A program made the translations under genes and the position numbers. A stretch of DNA of 64,000 bases, taken from the NCBI RefSeq assembly GCF_020616155.1, contig NZ_CP085530.1, positions 3,062,501-3,126,500 of the forward strand. Direction: 5' to 3'. Source of the DNA: Vogesella sp. XCS3. Lineage in GTDB: Bacteria; Pseudomonadota; Gammaproteobacteria; Burkholderiales; Chromobacteriaceae. Numbering within the stretch: position 1 is the stretch's first letter; every line of letters starts with the position of its first letter. Shown here one piece after another: positions 31,462-40,034 of the stretch. The notes under the pieces were generated by a model that worked only from the letters and a program-made list of their open reading frames with translations, did not search any database and had not been told where the DNA came from.

Positions 31462-32856
31462 GTGGAGTATTTTCCGATTTTCATGCGCTTGCAGGGCGAG
31501 CCCTGCTTGCTGGTTGGCGGGGGCGAAGTCGGCCTGCGCAAAGCCCGGCTTTTGCTATCGGCCGGCGCCCGGCTGACGGTGGTGTCCCCCGAGCTGGCGC
31601 CGGAGCTGGCACAGATGGCGGCTAGCGGTGAGCTGGTACATATTGCGGCCAACTTTGAGCCGGCGCACATCGGCGATTATAAACTGGTGGTGGCCGCGAC
31701 GGACGTGCGCGCTGTCAACCGTGTGGTGTCTGATACGGCACAGGCCCGCAATATCCCGGTAAACGTGGTGGACGACCCTGAGCTATCCAGCTACATCACC
31801 CCGGCGATTGTGGACCGTTCCCCGCTGGTGATTGCCATTTCTACCGGCGGCGGTGTGCCGGTGCTGGCGCGCCTGGTGCGCGCACGGCTGGAAAGCCTGA
31901 TTCCGGCCGGCTTTGGCCGCCTGGCCCGCTTTGCTGCCGGTTTTCGCGATCAGGTGAAAGCCCGCTTTGGCAATGTGGAAGAGCGCCGCGCTTTCTGGGA
32001 GGCCGTGCTGGAGGGCCCGCTGGCCGAACAGGTGATGAATGGCGACGAGGCGGCGGCTCGGGACGATATGCAGCGCAGGTTGGCCGCAGCAGACACGGCA
32101 CCTGCCGGCGCGGTTTACCTGGTGGGCGCCGGCCCCGGCAACCCCGATTTGCTGACTTTCCGCGCCTTGCGCCTGATGCAGCAGGCCGATGTGGTGTTGT
32201 ACGACAACCTGGTCGCCCCCGAGCTGCTGGAGCTGGTACGCCGTGACGCGGAGCGTGTGTTTGTTGGCAAGCAGCGCGCCAACCACACCTTGCCGCAAGA
32301 AGATATCAACGCCTTGTTGGTACGGCTGGCGCAGGAAGGCAAGCGTGTGTTGCGCCTCAAAGGTGGAGACCCGTTTACCTTTGGCCGCGGCGGTGAAGAA
32401 ATTGCCCTGCTGGCGGCCAACCACATACCGTTTGAAGTGGTACCGGGGATTACCTCGGCCAGTGGGGCGGCGGCGTATGCCGGTATTCCGCTGACACACC
32501 GTGATCATGCCCAGTCGGTGACGTTTGTCACAGGTCATAAAAAAGACGGTAGCATTTTGTTAGACTGGCCAGCGTTAACGCGTAGTGGGCAAACCGTGGT
32601 GGTATACATGGGCTTGGCCATGGCCGAGGAACTTTGCCAGGCATTCATTAGTCATGGAAAAGCCTGCGATACACCCGCCGCCGTAGTGGAGCAAGCCACG
32701 ACACCCCGGCAAAGAACCGTGCTGGGGACGCTGGAAACCTTGCCTGCCTTGATTCGTGCGAATAGTATCAGCTCACCTGCATTGATCATCGTGGGTGAGG
32801 TGGTGTCGCTGGCACCGCAGCTGGGCTGGTATCGCAGCTCGGTAGAAGGTGCCTGA
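31462..32856 (+). CDS. cysG: Siroheme synthase (trifunctional CysG)
   Basis: A 464-residue enzyme that methylates uroporphyrinogen III, oxidises precorrin-2 and inserts iron to give siroheme for sulfite and nitrite reductases. The N-terminal dehydrogenase/ferrochelatase part has VGGGEVGLRKARLLLSAGA (about 18-36). The methyltransferase part has VYLVGAGPGNPDLLTF (about 216-231), RLKGGDPFTFGRGGEE (about 295-310) and GITSASGAAAYAGIPLTHRD. The GTG at 31462 is chosen: AGGAGG lies 4 bases upstream and the protein then begins (V/M)EYFPIF as in CysG; an ATG 30 bases earlier overlaps this site. Confidence 0.95.
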   Translation: MEYFPIFMRLQGEPCLLVGGGEVGLRKARLLLSAGARLTVVSPELAPELAQMAASGELVHIAANFEPAHIGDYKLVVAATDVRAVNRVVSDTAQARNIPVNVVDDPELSSYITPAIVDRSPLVIAISTGGGVPVLARLVRARLESLIPAGFGRLARFAAGFRDQVKARFGNVEERRAFWEAVLEGPLAEQVMNGDEAAARDDMQRRLAAADTAPAGAVYLVGAGPGNPDLLTFRALRLMQQADVVLYDNLVAPELLELVRRDAERVFVGKQRANHTLPQEDINALLVRLAQEGKRVLRLKGGDPFTFGRGGEEIALLAANHIPFEVVPGITSASGAAAYAGIPLTHRDHAQSVTFVTGHKKDGSILLDWPALTRSGQTVVVYMGLAMAEELCQAFISHGKACDTPAAVVEQATTPRQRTVLGTLETLPALIRANSISSPALIIVGEVVSLAPQLGWYRSSVEGA

Positions 32857-32934
32857 GGGCACGGCCTCCAGGGGCTGCCTGTACGGTAGTGTTTGACGCG
32901 TTGGCAATAGCCGGCATACGCCGGGGTGAAGAAT

Positions 32935-33348
32935 ATGGTTGGTGTACTACTAATTTCGCATGGCAATCTGGGTTTGAGCCTGGCTGACTGTGCCCACCAC
33001 GTGCTGGGCCGGGTGCCGGACAATCTGGCGATCATGGGCGTGGAAAAACACGACGACCCCGAGGCCAAGCGCCTCGAAGCCGAAGGCCTGATTGCACAGC
33101 TGGAACAAGGGGACGGCGTGGTAGTGCTGACCGATATGGTCGGTGGTACGCCCGCCAACATTACTGGCCGCCTGGTGCAAGCTGGACGGGTAGAAGCCGT
33201 AGCAGGGGTGAACCTGCCCATGCTGGTGCGCGCGCTGAGCTATAGCAGCCAGCCACTGGAAATCGTGGTCAGCAAGGCCATTACCGGGGGCCTGGAAGGG
33301 GTCTTCTATATGCTTCCGGAGGGAAAACATGCAAAAACAGCAAATTGA
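32935..33348 (+). CDS. PTS EIIA component, mannose family
   Basis: A 137-residue EIIA(Man)-type domain. The phosphorylated His lies in LLISHGNLG (about residue 10), and VVVLTDMVGGTPANI (about 59-73) is the conserved strand-loop. It accepts phosphate from HPr. No membrane EIIC/EIID or EIIB gene is nearby, so it is probably a regulatory PTS branch rather than a sugar importer. The ATG at 32935 has GGGGTGA upstream; a GTG nine bases earlier is possible. Its end overlaps ptsH by 20 bases. Confidence 0.93.
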   Translation: MVGVLLISHGNLGLSLADCAHHVLGRVPDNLAIMGVEKHDDPEAKRLEAEGLIAQLEQGDGVVVLTDMVGGTPANITGRLVQAGRVEAVAGVNLPMLVRALSYSSQPLEIVVSKAITGGLEGVFYMLPEGKHAKTAN

Positions 33349-33598
33349 AATCATCAATAAATTGGGCCTGCACGCACGTGCTTCCAGTAAATTTACCCAG
33401 ATATCCAGCCGCTTCAAGGCCGAAGTCTGGATCGCACGCAACGGTCGCCGCGTTAACGGCAAAAGCATCATGGGTGTGATGATGCTGGCCGCGGCAAAAG
33501 GCGCCACGGTCGAGCTGGAAACCAATGGGGAAGACGAAGAGCAGGCCATGGCGGCGTTGGTCGAACTGATCAACAACCGCTTCGACGAGGCGGAATAA
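33329..33598 (+). CDS. ptsH: PTS phosphocarrier HPr
   Basis: An 89-residue phosphocarrier. The catalytic His is in NKLGLHARASS (about residue 15) and the regulatory Ser in NGKSIMGVMML (about 46), the position phosphorylated by HPr kinase in many betaproteobacteria. It passes phosphate from enzyme I to EIIA. GGAGGG lies in the end of the preceding gene, 6 bases before the ATG, which explains the overlap. Confidence 0.96.
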   Translation: MQKQQIEIINKLGLHARASSKFTQISSRFKAEVWIARNGRRVNGKSIMGVMMLAAAKGATVELETNGEDEEQAMAALVELINNRFDEAE

Positions 33599-33632
33599 AC
33601 GCCCGCGATAATAAACAGGCAGGGGAGCAAGC

Positions 33633-35372
33633 ATGAGTATCGTGTTGCACGGCGTACCGATCGGTGGCGGCGTTGCCATCGGCAGGGCACATTTGCTGTC
33701 GCAAAGCATGGACGACGTGGTGCATCTGGTGCTGGAAGACAGCGAGATTGCCGCGGAGCAGCAGCGTTTCGATAGCGCCGTGCGCGATACCCGCAAGCAG
33801 CTGGAGCTGCTGTGGGGCAGCATCCCCGAAAATGCCCCGGCCGAGCTGGGGGCATTTTTGTCTCTGCACATCATGTTGCTGTCCGATGTGACCATCTCGC
33901 GCGACCCGCGCGACCTGATCGACAGCCAGCGCTGCAACGCCGAATGGGCGCTGAAACTGCAGTGCGACACCCTGGTGGAGCAGTTTGACGCCATCGAGGA
34001 AGACTACCTGCGCGAGCGCAAGCACGACGTACTGCAGGTGGTGGAACGTATCTTCAAGAACCTTGCCGGCCACAGCACCGACTTGCAGTTTGTCGAGGAT
34101 ATGGACGAAGACGCCATCCTGGTGGCGCACGACCTGTCGCCGGCCGATATGGTGTATTTCAAGGATTCCAGCGTCGCCGCGTTTGTGACCGATGTGGGTG
34201 GCGCAACCAGCCACACCGCCATTCTGGGCCGCAGCCTGGACCTGCCGTCGGTTATCGCGCTGCACCACGCGCGCGAACTGATCCGCGAAGACGAGCTGAT
34301 CGTGGTGGATGGCCAGCAAGGCGTGCTGATCATCAACCCCGAAGAAACGGTGCTGGCCGAATACCGCCGCCGCCAGCGTAACTGGATTGAGGCGCGACGC
34401 AAGCTGTCCAGCATCCGTAAGACCGATGCGCTAACGCAGGATGGTACGCCCATCGAGCTGTTGGCCAATATCGAGCTGCCGCAGGATGCGGCCAACGTGC
34501 TGGAATCCGGCGCGGTAGGCGTGGGGCTGTTCCGTAGCGAATTCCTGTTTCTGGGGCGCGACAGCTTGCCGTCGGAAGACGAGCAGTTTGCGGCCTACCG
34601 TGAGGTGGCCGAGGCCACGAATGGCGCCCCGGTTACGGTGCGTACCATGGATCTGGGCGCAGACAAAAACCCGCGCTGGCTCAACCACGGCGCTGCCGAA
34701 AACCCGGCGCTGGGCCTGACCGGTGTGCGGCTGTGCCTGGCCGAGCCGCTGATGTTCCGTGCCCAGCTGCGTGCGCTGCTGCGCGCTACCGTGTACGGCA
34801 AAATCCGCATTCTGTTCCCCATGATCAACGGCCTGGGTGAGCTGAAGCAGGCGCTGGCGCAGCTGGAGTACGCCAAAAAAGAGCTGCGCGAAGAGAACAT
34901 CCCTTTCGCCGACAAGGTGGAAGTCGGGGCGATGATCGAAATCCCCTCTGCTGCGCTGGTAGTGGGCAGCTTTGTCAAATACGTGGACTTCCTGTCCATC
35001 GGCACCAACGACCTGATCCAGTACACGCTGGCGGTAGACCGCAATGATGACTCGGTAAGCCATCTGTACGACCCGGTTCACCCGGCGGTACTGAAGCTGA
35101 TTTCCCATACCATCAAGACGGCCACCAAAGCCGGCGTGCAGGTATCGGTATGCGGCGAGATGGCGGGTGACGAGCGCCTGACCCGTTTGCTGCTGGGCAT
35201 GGGGCTGCGCCGCTTCTCCATGCACCCGGCCAACCTGCTGGCGGTGAAGCAGAATGTACTCAATAGCCACCTTGATACGTTGGCTCCACAGGTTGCGCGT
35301 ATCCTGCGCAGTGAAGACCCTGATAGAATCGCCGACTTATTGATACAACTGAATGCCGGGCCGGACGCCTGA
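33633..35372 (+). CDS. ptsI: PTS enzyme I (phosphoenolpyruvate-protein phosphotransferase)
   Basis: A 579-residue enzyme that takes phosphate from phosphoenolpyruvate and passes it to HPr. The phospho-His is in GGATSHTAILGRS (about 190), and the PEP-binding domain has GVGLFRSEFLFLGR, RTMDLGADK, GAMIEIPSAALV and VSVCGEMAGD near the catalytic Cys. Length matches E. coli (575). AGGGGAGC lies 6 bases before the ATG. It completes the IIA-HPr-EI operon. Confidence 0.97.
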   Translation: MSIVLHGVPIGGGVAIGRAHLLSQSMDDVVHLVLEDSEIAAEQQRFDSAVRDTRKQLELLWGSIPENAPAELGAFLSLHIMLLSDVTISRDPRDLIDSQRCNAEWALKLQCDTLVEQFDAIEEDYLRERKHDVLQVVERIFKNLAGHSTDLQFVEDMDEDAILVAHDLSPADMVYFKDSSVAAFVTDVGGATSHTAILGRSLDLPSVIALHHARELIREDELIVVDGQQGVLIINPEETVLAEYRRRQRNWIEARRKLSSIRKTDALTQDGTPIELLANIELPQDAANVLESGAVGVGLFRSEFLFLGRDSLPSEDEQFAAYREVAEATNGAPVTVRTMDLGADKNPRWLNHGAAENPALGLTGVRLCLAEPLMFRAQLRALLRATVYGKIRILFPMINGLGELKQALAQLEYAKKELREENIPFADKVEVGAMIEIPSAALVVGSFVKYVDFLSIGTNDLIQYTLAVDRNDDSVSHLYDPVHPAVLKLISHTIKTATKAGVQVSVCGEMAGDERLTRLLLGMGLRRFSMHPANLLAVKQNVLNSHLDTLAPQVARILRSEDPDRIADLLIQLNAGPDA

Positions 35373-35390
35373 TCCGGCTTTTTTCTTTTC

Positions 35391-36473
35391 ATGCTCATAG
35401 ACGCCATCGATCTGACGGCCGTGCGCCGCGTATTGCTGATCAAGCTGCGCCACCACGGCGACGTGCTATTGTCCTCGCCGGTTTTGACGGCGCTGAAAAC
35501 GCACGCCCCTCACGCCGAGATAGACGCGCTGGTGTACCACGACACGCGCGAGATGCTGTCCGGCCACCCGGCGTTGTCGCAGCTGCATACCATAGACCGG
35601 CAGTGGAAAAAGCTGGGCCCGCTGGGCCAGCTGCGTGCCGAATGGCAGCTGCTGTCGGCGCTGAAGTCGCGTCAGTACGATCTGGTCATCACGCTGACCG
35701 AGCATAATCGCGGTGCCTGGCTGGTGCGCTTGCTCAAGCCGCGCTGGTCGGTGGGCCCGCAGGGGCCGTATGGCCGTTTCTTCAAGAAAACCTTTACCCA
35801 CCGCTATCTGCAGGTGCCGGGTAACCGCCGCCACACGGTAGAGGTGCATCTGGATGCCTTGCGCCGTATCGGTATTTACCCCGCGCCGGATGCCCGTGTC
35901 CTGACGCTACTACCGGGTGCCGAGGCGGAGGCCAGCCTGGCGGCCAAGTTGGCCGCAGCGGGCTTGGTGCCTGGCGGCTATGTGCTGGTACACCCCACCT
36001 CGCGCTGGTTATTCAAGAGCTGGCCGGCTGAAAAAATGGCCGAGCTGATCAACCAGCTCACGGCGCGCGGCGAGCAGATTTTGCTGACCGCGGCCCCTAG
36101 CCCGGACGAAATGGCCATGCTGGCGGACATTAGTGCACGGTTGCAGCGGCCGGTGGCCAGCCTGGCGGGCCAACTCAGCCTGAAAGAGCTGGCGGCGGCC
36201 ATTGCCGCGGCGCGTTTGTATATCGGTGTGGATTCGGTGCCCATGCATATTGCCGCCGCGGTGCAAACACCTTGTGTGGCCTTGTTTGGCCCGTCCGGCG
36301 ATATCGAATGGGGCCCGTGGCAGGTACCGCACCGTGTGGTGGCAGCCAACATGGCCTGCCGTCCCTGTGGTAACGCCGGTTGCGGTGGCAGCTGGCGCAG
36401 CGAATGCCTGGAAAAAATCAGCGTACAACAGGTGTTGGCCGCGGTAGACAGCTTGCAAGAGGCGCTGGCATGA
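35391..36473 (+). CDS. Lipopolysaccharide heptosyltransferase, WaaQ/heptosyltransferase III type (GT9)
   Basis: A 360-residue glycosyltransferase of family GT9, adding heptose to the inner core of LPS at the cytoplasmic face. It has LLIKLRHHGDVLLSSPVL (acceptor side, about 16-33), VLVHPTSRWLFKSWP (about 198-212), and the nucleotide-sugar region YIGVDSVPMHIAAAVQTP (about 280-297) with LFGPSGDIEWGPW. A Cys-rich tail, CRPCGNAGCGGSWRSECL, is typical of this subgroup. It follows ptsI by 18 bases and opens a chain of ATGA-overlapped LPS genes. Confidence 0.9.
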   Translation: MLIDAIDLTAVRRVLLIKLRHHGDVLLSSPVLTALKTHAPHAEIDALVYHDTREMLSGHPALSQLHTIDRQWKKLGPLGQLRAEWQLLSALKSRQYDLVITLTEHNRGAWLVRLLKPRWSVGPQGPYGRFFKKTFTHRYLQVPGNRRHTVEVHLDALRRIGIYPAPDARVLTLLPGAEAEASLAAKLAAAGLVPGGYVLVHPTSRWLFKSWPAEKMAELINQLTARGEQILLTAAPSPDEMAMLADISARLQRPVASLAGQLSLKELAAAIAAARLYIGVDSVPMHIAAAVQTPCVALFGPSGDIEWGPWQVPHRVVAANMACRPCGNAGCGGSWRSECLEKISVQQVLAAVDSLQEALA

Positions 36474-37615
36474 AGCGCATTGCCATCATCCGCCAGAAAT
36501 TCAACCCTGCAGGTGGTGCCGAGCGCGTCGTCAGCGCCATTTTGCGCCAGCTGCAAGGCCATGCGGCGCTGCATACCCTGCTGATCAACCGCAAGTGGGA
36601 AGCCGTGCCGGGCATCGAGGCGCATAGCGTCAACCCGTTCTATCTGGGCAGCGTGTGGCGCGACTGGGGCTTTGCCAGTGCGGCACGCCATTTGTGGCAG
36701 GCGCTGGATGCGGCCCTGGTGCTCTCGCACGAGCGCATTCCTGGCTGCCATGTGTACCGCGCGGACGACGGCGTGCATGCGGCCTGGCTGGACGTGCGCC
36801 GCCAGCGTGGTGGTATTGCCGCCCGCGTGGCCATGGCGCTGAACCCGTACCACCATTACATGCTGGCCATGGAACAGCGCATGTACCGCGACCCGGCGTT
36901 TCGCGGCGTGGTGTGTATCTCCGAGATGGTCAAACGCGACGTGATGCAGTACACCGGCTTGCCGGCCGAGCGTTGCCACGTGGTTTACAACGGCATCGAT
37001 AGCGCGTTCTTCAACCCGCAGGATGCCCGTGCCCAGCGTGCTAGCTTGCGCCAGCAGTATGGTTTAAGCGCGGACGCACCGGTATTGCTGTACGTTGGCT
37101 CCGGTTTCGAGCGCAAAGGGCTGGCACAGGCGTTGCACGCCATCGTGCCGCACCCGGCGGTGCAGCTGGTGGTAGTGGGCAGCGACAAGAAAAGCCGGCA
37201 CTACCAGGCTTTGGCCAGCCAGCTGGGCGTGGCCGGGCGCGTGCACTTCGCCGGTGCGCAACGCGATGTGCGCAGTTACTACGGCATGGCTGATGGCTTC
37301 ATCCTGCCGTCCATTTATGAGCCATTTGGCCTGGTGGTGGCCGAGGCGATGGCTTGCGGCCTGACGGTACTCACCAGTACGCGTTGTGGCGGAGGCGAGC
37401 TGCTGCAGCCGGGGCAAACCGGCTGGTTGGCTGCACCGGATGACAGGGCCGCGTGGCAGCACAATGTGGGGCAATGGTTGGCCGCACGCGCCAGTTGGCC
37501 GCAGCGGGGCGAGCAAGCGCGCCAAGCTGTATTGCCCTATACCGAGCAGCGCATGGTCGGGCAGATGCTGACCCTGTTCGCCGCCTTGCTGCCTGACGCG
37601 GAGGGGCTGGCATGA
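36470..37615 (+). CDS. LPS core glycosyltransferase, WaaG-like (GT4)
   Basis: A 381-residue GT-B glycosyltransferase of family GT4, related to WaaG, which adds the first hexose to the heptose region. It has KFNPAGGAERVVSAIL (about 9-24), VLLYVGSGFERKGLAQAL (about 205-222) and the donor-binding PSIYEPFGLVVAEAMACG (about 280-297). The ATG at 36470 overlaps the preceding stop (ATGA). Two GTTGGCCGCA copies, 17 bases apart start to start, lie near the 3' end (37477 and 37494), in different reading frames (LAA and SWPQ). Confidence 0.9.
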   Translation: MKRIAIIRQKFNPAGGAERVVSAILRQLQGHAALHTLLINRKWEAVPGIEAHSVNPFYLGSVWRDWGFASAARHLWQALDAALVLSHERIPGCHVYRADDGVHAAWLDVRRQRGGIAARVAMALNPYHHYMLAMEQRMYRDPAFRGVVCISEMVKRDVMQYTGLPAERCHVVYNGIDSAFFNPQDARAQRASLRQQYGLSADAPVLLYVGSGFERKGLAQALHAIVPHPAVQLVVVGSDKKSRHYQALASQLGVAGRVHFAGAQRDVRSYYGMADGFILPSIYEPFGLVVAEAMACGLTVLTSTRCGGGELLQPGQTGWLAAPDDRAAWQHNVGQWLAARASWPQRGEQARQAVLPYTEQRMVGQMLTLFAALLPDAEGLA

Positions 37616-38733
37616 AAGGGCGCTTCCCCGGCCGGGTGCTGATTTTTGCGACCTTGTTGTTCCGTTTGCCGTGGCAGTGGCTACGTCGCAAACCACCGTT
37701 GCAGAGCGTGCAGCGCATTCTGGTGCTGCACCAGTTTTTGCTGGGCGATGCCCTGATGGCCACCAGCCTGCTGGCCAAGCTGCGCGAGCGTTTCCCCGCC
37801 GCCGACATCGTGCTGGCCTGCCCGCCCTTGCAGGCCGGGCTGTACGATAGCCAGCCCTATGGCATCCGTGCCATGCCGTGGCACCCGCGCGATTTTTCCA
37901 GCATCCGCCGCCTGTTTGCCCTGCCGCGTGTCGACATGGTGTATTTGATGGGCGAAAACCGTCTGAGCTACCTGGCGCGTGCCATCGGTGCACGCTGGAT
38001 TGTCGGCTTTGACGGCGAGGTACCGCATTACAAGAACTGGCTGGTAGACGAGCGCATCCCCTATGCCGATGCGCCGGAGGCGTGGACGGATACCGCCGCC
38101 AGGCTGGTAGAGGGCCCCGCACCCCAGCCATTCGACCTGGCATACTGGCCGCTGGGTGAGCAGCGTGTTCCTGCCCTGCCTGCACGATACGTGGTGCTGC
38201 ATGTGGGCGCCAGCTCCCCCACACGCTACTGGCCGAGCGAATACTGGCAAAGCCTGGCGGCATCATTGCGCGAGCGAGGCTTGGCTGTGGTCTGGTCCGG
38301 CGGGCCAGGCGAGCATCACCTGATCGAGCGGGTTACCCCGCTGCCCCAGGATGTTGTTATCTCGGGCTCATTAACCCTGCCGCAGCTACGCGCTGTGTTG
38401 GCCGCAGCCCAGGCGTGCGTGTGCCCGGATACCGGTATTGCCCACCTGGCCAAAACCGCGGGTGTGCCGCTGGTCATGCTATTTGGCCCTGGCAGCGAAG
38501 AGCTGTTCGGCGCCAGCCATTTCTTTAGCCGGTATACCTGTCTGGGGGCGGGCCCGGCGCTGTTTCCCTGCCGCTTTCAGCGTAGCGTGCACCACCGCCC
38601 GGTGGATTGGGCTCTACGCTGCTTCCGGCCTGCGGGTGGGCAGCCGGGCGGCTGCAAGCAGGTGCAATGCATGGCGGCGGTACGGCCGGAGGCGGTGTTG
38701 CAATCCATTCTGACTGCAGGAAATTTCACATGA
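37612..38733 (+). CDS. GT9 family heptosyltransferase-like protein
   Basis: A 373-residue GT9 protein. It has VLHQFLLGDALMATSLLAKL (about 39-58, the heptosyltransferase N-terminal motif), LHVGASSPTRYWPSEYW (about 202-218) and VCPDTGIAHLAKTAGVPLV (about 268-286) followed by LFGPGSEELFG. The tail has four cysteines (PCRF, RCF, GCKQ, QCM), longer than in the first GT9 of this operon, perhaps a metal-binding or disulfide element. Substrate may be heptose or another sugar; adjacency to the ligase suggests a role in the core. Confidence 0.87.
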   Translation: MKGRFPGRVLIFATLLFRLPWQWLRRKPPLQSVQRILVLHQFLLGDALMATSLLAKLRERFPAADIVLACPPLQAGLYDSQPYGIRAMPWHPRDFSSIRRLFALPRVDMVYLMGENRLSYLARAIGARWIVGFDGEVPHYKNWLVDERIPYADAPEAWTDTAARLVEGPAPQPFDLAYWPLGEQRVPALPARYVVLHVGASSPTRYWPSEYWQSLAASLRERGLAVVWSGGPGEHHLIERVTPLPQDVVISGSLTLPQLRAVLAAAQACVCPDTGIAHLAKTAGVPLVMLFGPGSEELFGASHFFSRYTCLGAGPALFPCRFQRSVHHRPVDWALRCFRPAGGQPGGCKQVQCMAAVRPEAVLQSILTAGNFT

Positions 38734-40034
38734 AGTCGCTTGCTCTGTGGCGTCAGCCGGGTTTCTGGGCGGTTCTGCTGGCCATTCTCTTTCTGGCTGT
38801 ATCCAATATCTCCCACACGATTGCACTGCGTTACGTACTGCTGGCCGTTTTTCTGGTGTGGACTGTTGTCGAGAGACAGGTACTCTTGCGTACGCTCTCC
38901 AGTTGGCCTGTACCTACCTTGCTGTTAGGGAGCTTTTTACTGTATGCCCTGCTACACAGCGTGGTGTTATCCGGCTGGATGAGCATATCGCTGGCGGAAT
39001 GGCGGAGCCAGTTGCTAATGGGCGGCCTGTGGTTTATCGCCGGTACGGTACTGTTTAGTCGCCAGCGCCCTTTGTCCATCCTGGATTGTGTGGTGACTGC
39101 CGGGCTTTTGCTGGTAGCCGCAGAAGTACTCATGGCCGTGCGTTACTACTACCAGCATGGTGTATGGCCGTATATGGAAGTTTTCACTACCGCGACCAAG
39201 CTGGAGTTCACGTTTTTTGTGAACTTTGCCATGGCATTTGTTGCCGTACTGGCCGGATTTGGCAAGGGCAGGACCCGCTTTCCGCTATGGAGCTTGCTTG
39301 CCATTGGTGCTTTGATGTTTTTTGCCAGTTTTCACGCTGGGGCACGCAATGGCCTGATCGGTTTGAGCTATCTGGTCTTATCGTTTACCTTGATCTATGT
39401 GCTGACGCATCGTCAGCACTTGTCTCGTACCCGGCTATTGGTTTTACTGTTGCTGGTGGGTGTCGGGATGGCCGGTTTCGTCTCCAAAGCGGTGCAGAAA
39501 GATGCCCGTAACCAGATATTTTTGCAATCTGCGACCATCGCCTGGCAAGACAGAGATGGCTTGGGGTGGCTGCGTATGGGGCCTTACCCCAAGCTAGACG
39601 ATGGTCGGGAAGTGGATGTTTCTGCCTATGAGCGCGTAGCGTGGATACGCGCTGGTCTGGATCTGGTGGCGGAAAGACCGATGGGCTACGGCTATGACCG
39701 CAGGGCGTTTACCCAGGCACTTTTTGCCGTGGGTAAGCCCAACCAGATTGGCCATAGCCACAGCGGTTTTATCGATCTGGGTGTCGGGCTCGGAGTGCCG
39801 GGTGTCCTGTTATGGTTATCTTTCTGTCTGAGTCTGATTGTGATCGGTTTCAAAGCTTTTGTTCTGCGTCGTGACGTGGCCGGCCTGGCGTTGATGCTGG
39901 TGACCTGTGGCTTTCTCGGGCGCATGGTGCTGGAGAGCGTCAGCAAGGATCATATGCTGCACATCTTCCTGTTTACGGTAGCGGCACTACTGGCATGGAT
40001 GCATCAGAACCCAGCGGATAAGTCACATGTCTAG
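38730..40034 (+). CDS. O-antigen ligase-like membrane protein (WaaL/Wzy family)
   Basis: A 434-residue integral membrane protein with about 11-12 hydrophobic helices. The large periplasmic loop (about 260-340) contains YERVAWIRAGLDLVAERPMG, and FGHSHS-like residues are present as NQIGHSHSGFIDLGVGLGVPG (about 333-353), the Wzy_C/ligase signature. It joins O-antigen or additional sugars to lipid A-core. GC content appears lower here than in the neighbours, as is common for ligases and polymerases. The ATG at 38730 overlaps the previous stop. Confidence 0.87.
   Translation: MKSLALWRQPGFWAVLLAILFLAVSNISHTIALRYVLLAVFLVWTVVERQVLLRTLSSWPVPTLLLGSFLLYALLHSVVLSGWMSISLAEWRSQLLMGGLWFIAGTVLFSRQRPLSILDCVVTAGLLLVAAEVLMAVRYYYQHGVWPYMEVFTTATKLEFTFFVNFAMAFVAVLAGFGKGRTRFPLWSLLAIGALMFFASFHAGARNGLIGLSYLVLSFTLIYVLTHRQHLSRTRLLVLLLLVGVGMAGFVSKAVQKDARNQIFLQSATIAWQDRDGLGWLRMGPYPKLDDGREVDVSAYERVAWIRAGLDLVAERPMGYGYDRRAFTQALFAVGKPNQIGHSHSGFIDLGVGLGVPGVLLWLSFCLSLIVIGFKAFVLRRDVAGLALMLVTCGFLGRMVLESVSKDHMLHIFLFTVAALLAWMHQNPADKSHV

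Noticed and set aside
37477..37503. The tandem word copies as an attachment site or transposon target duplication
   Set aside because: No mobile element, integrase or transposase lies nearby, and both copies are within an intact gene.
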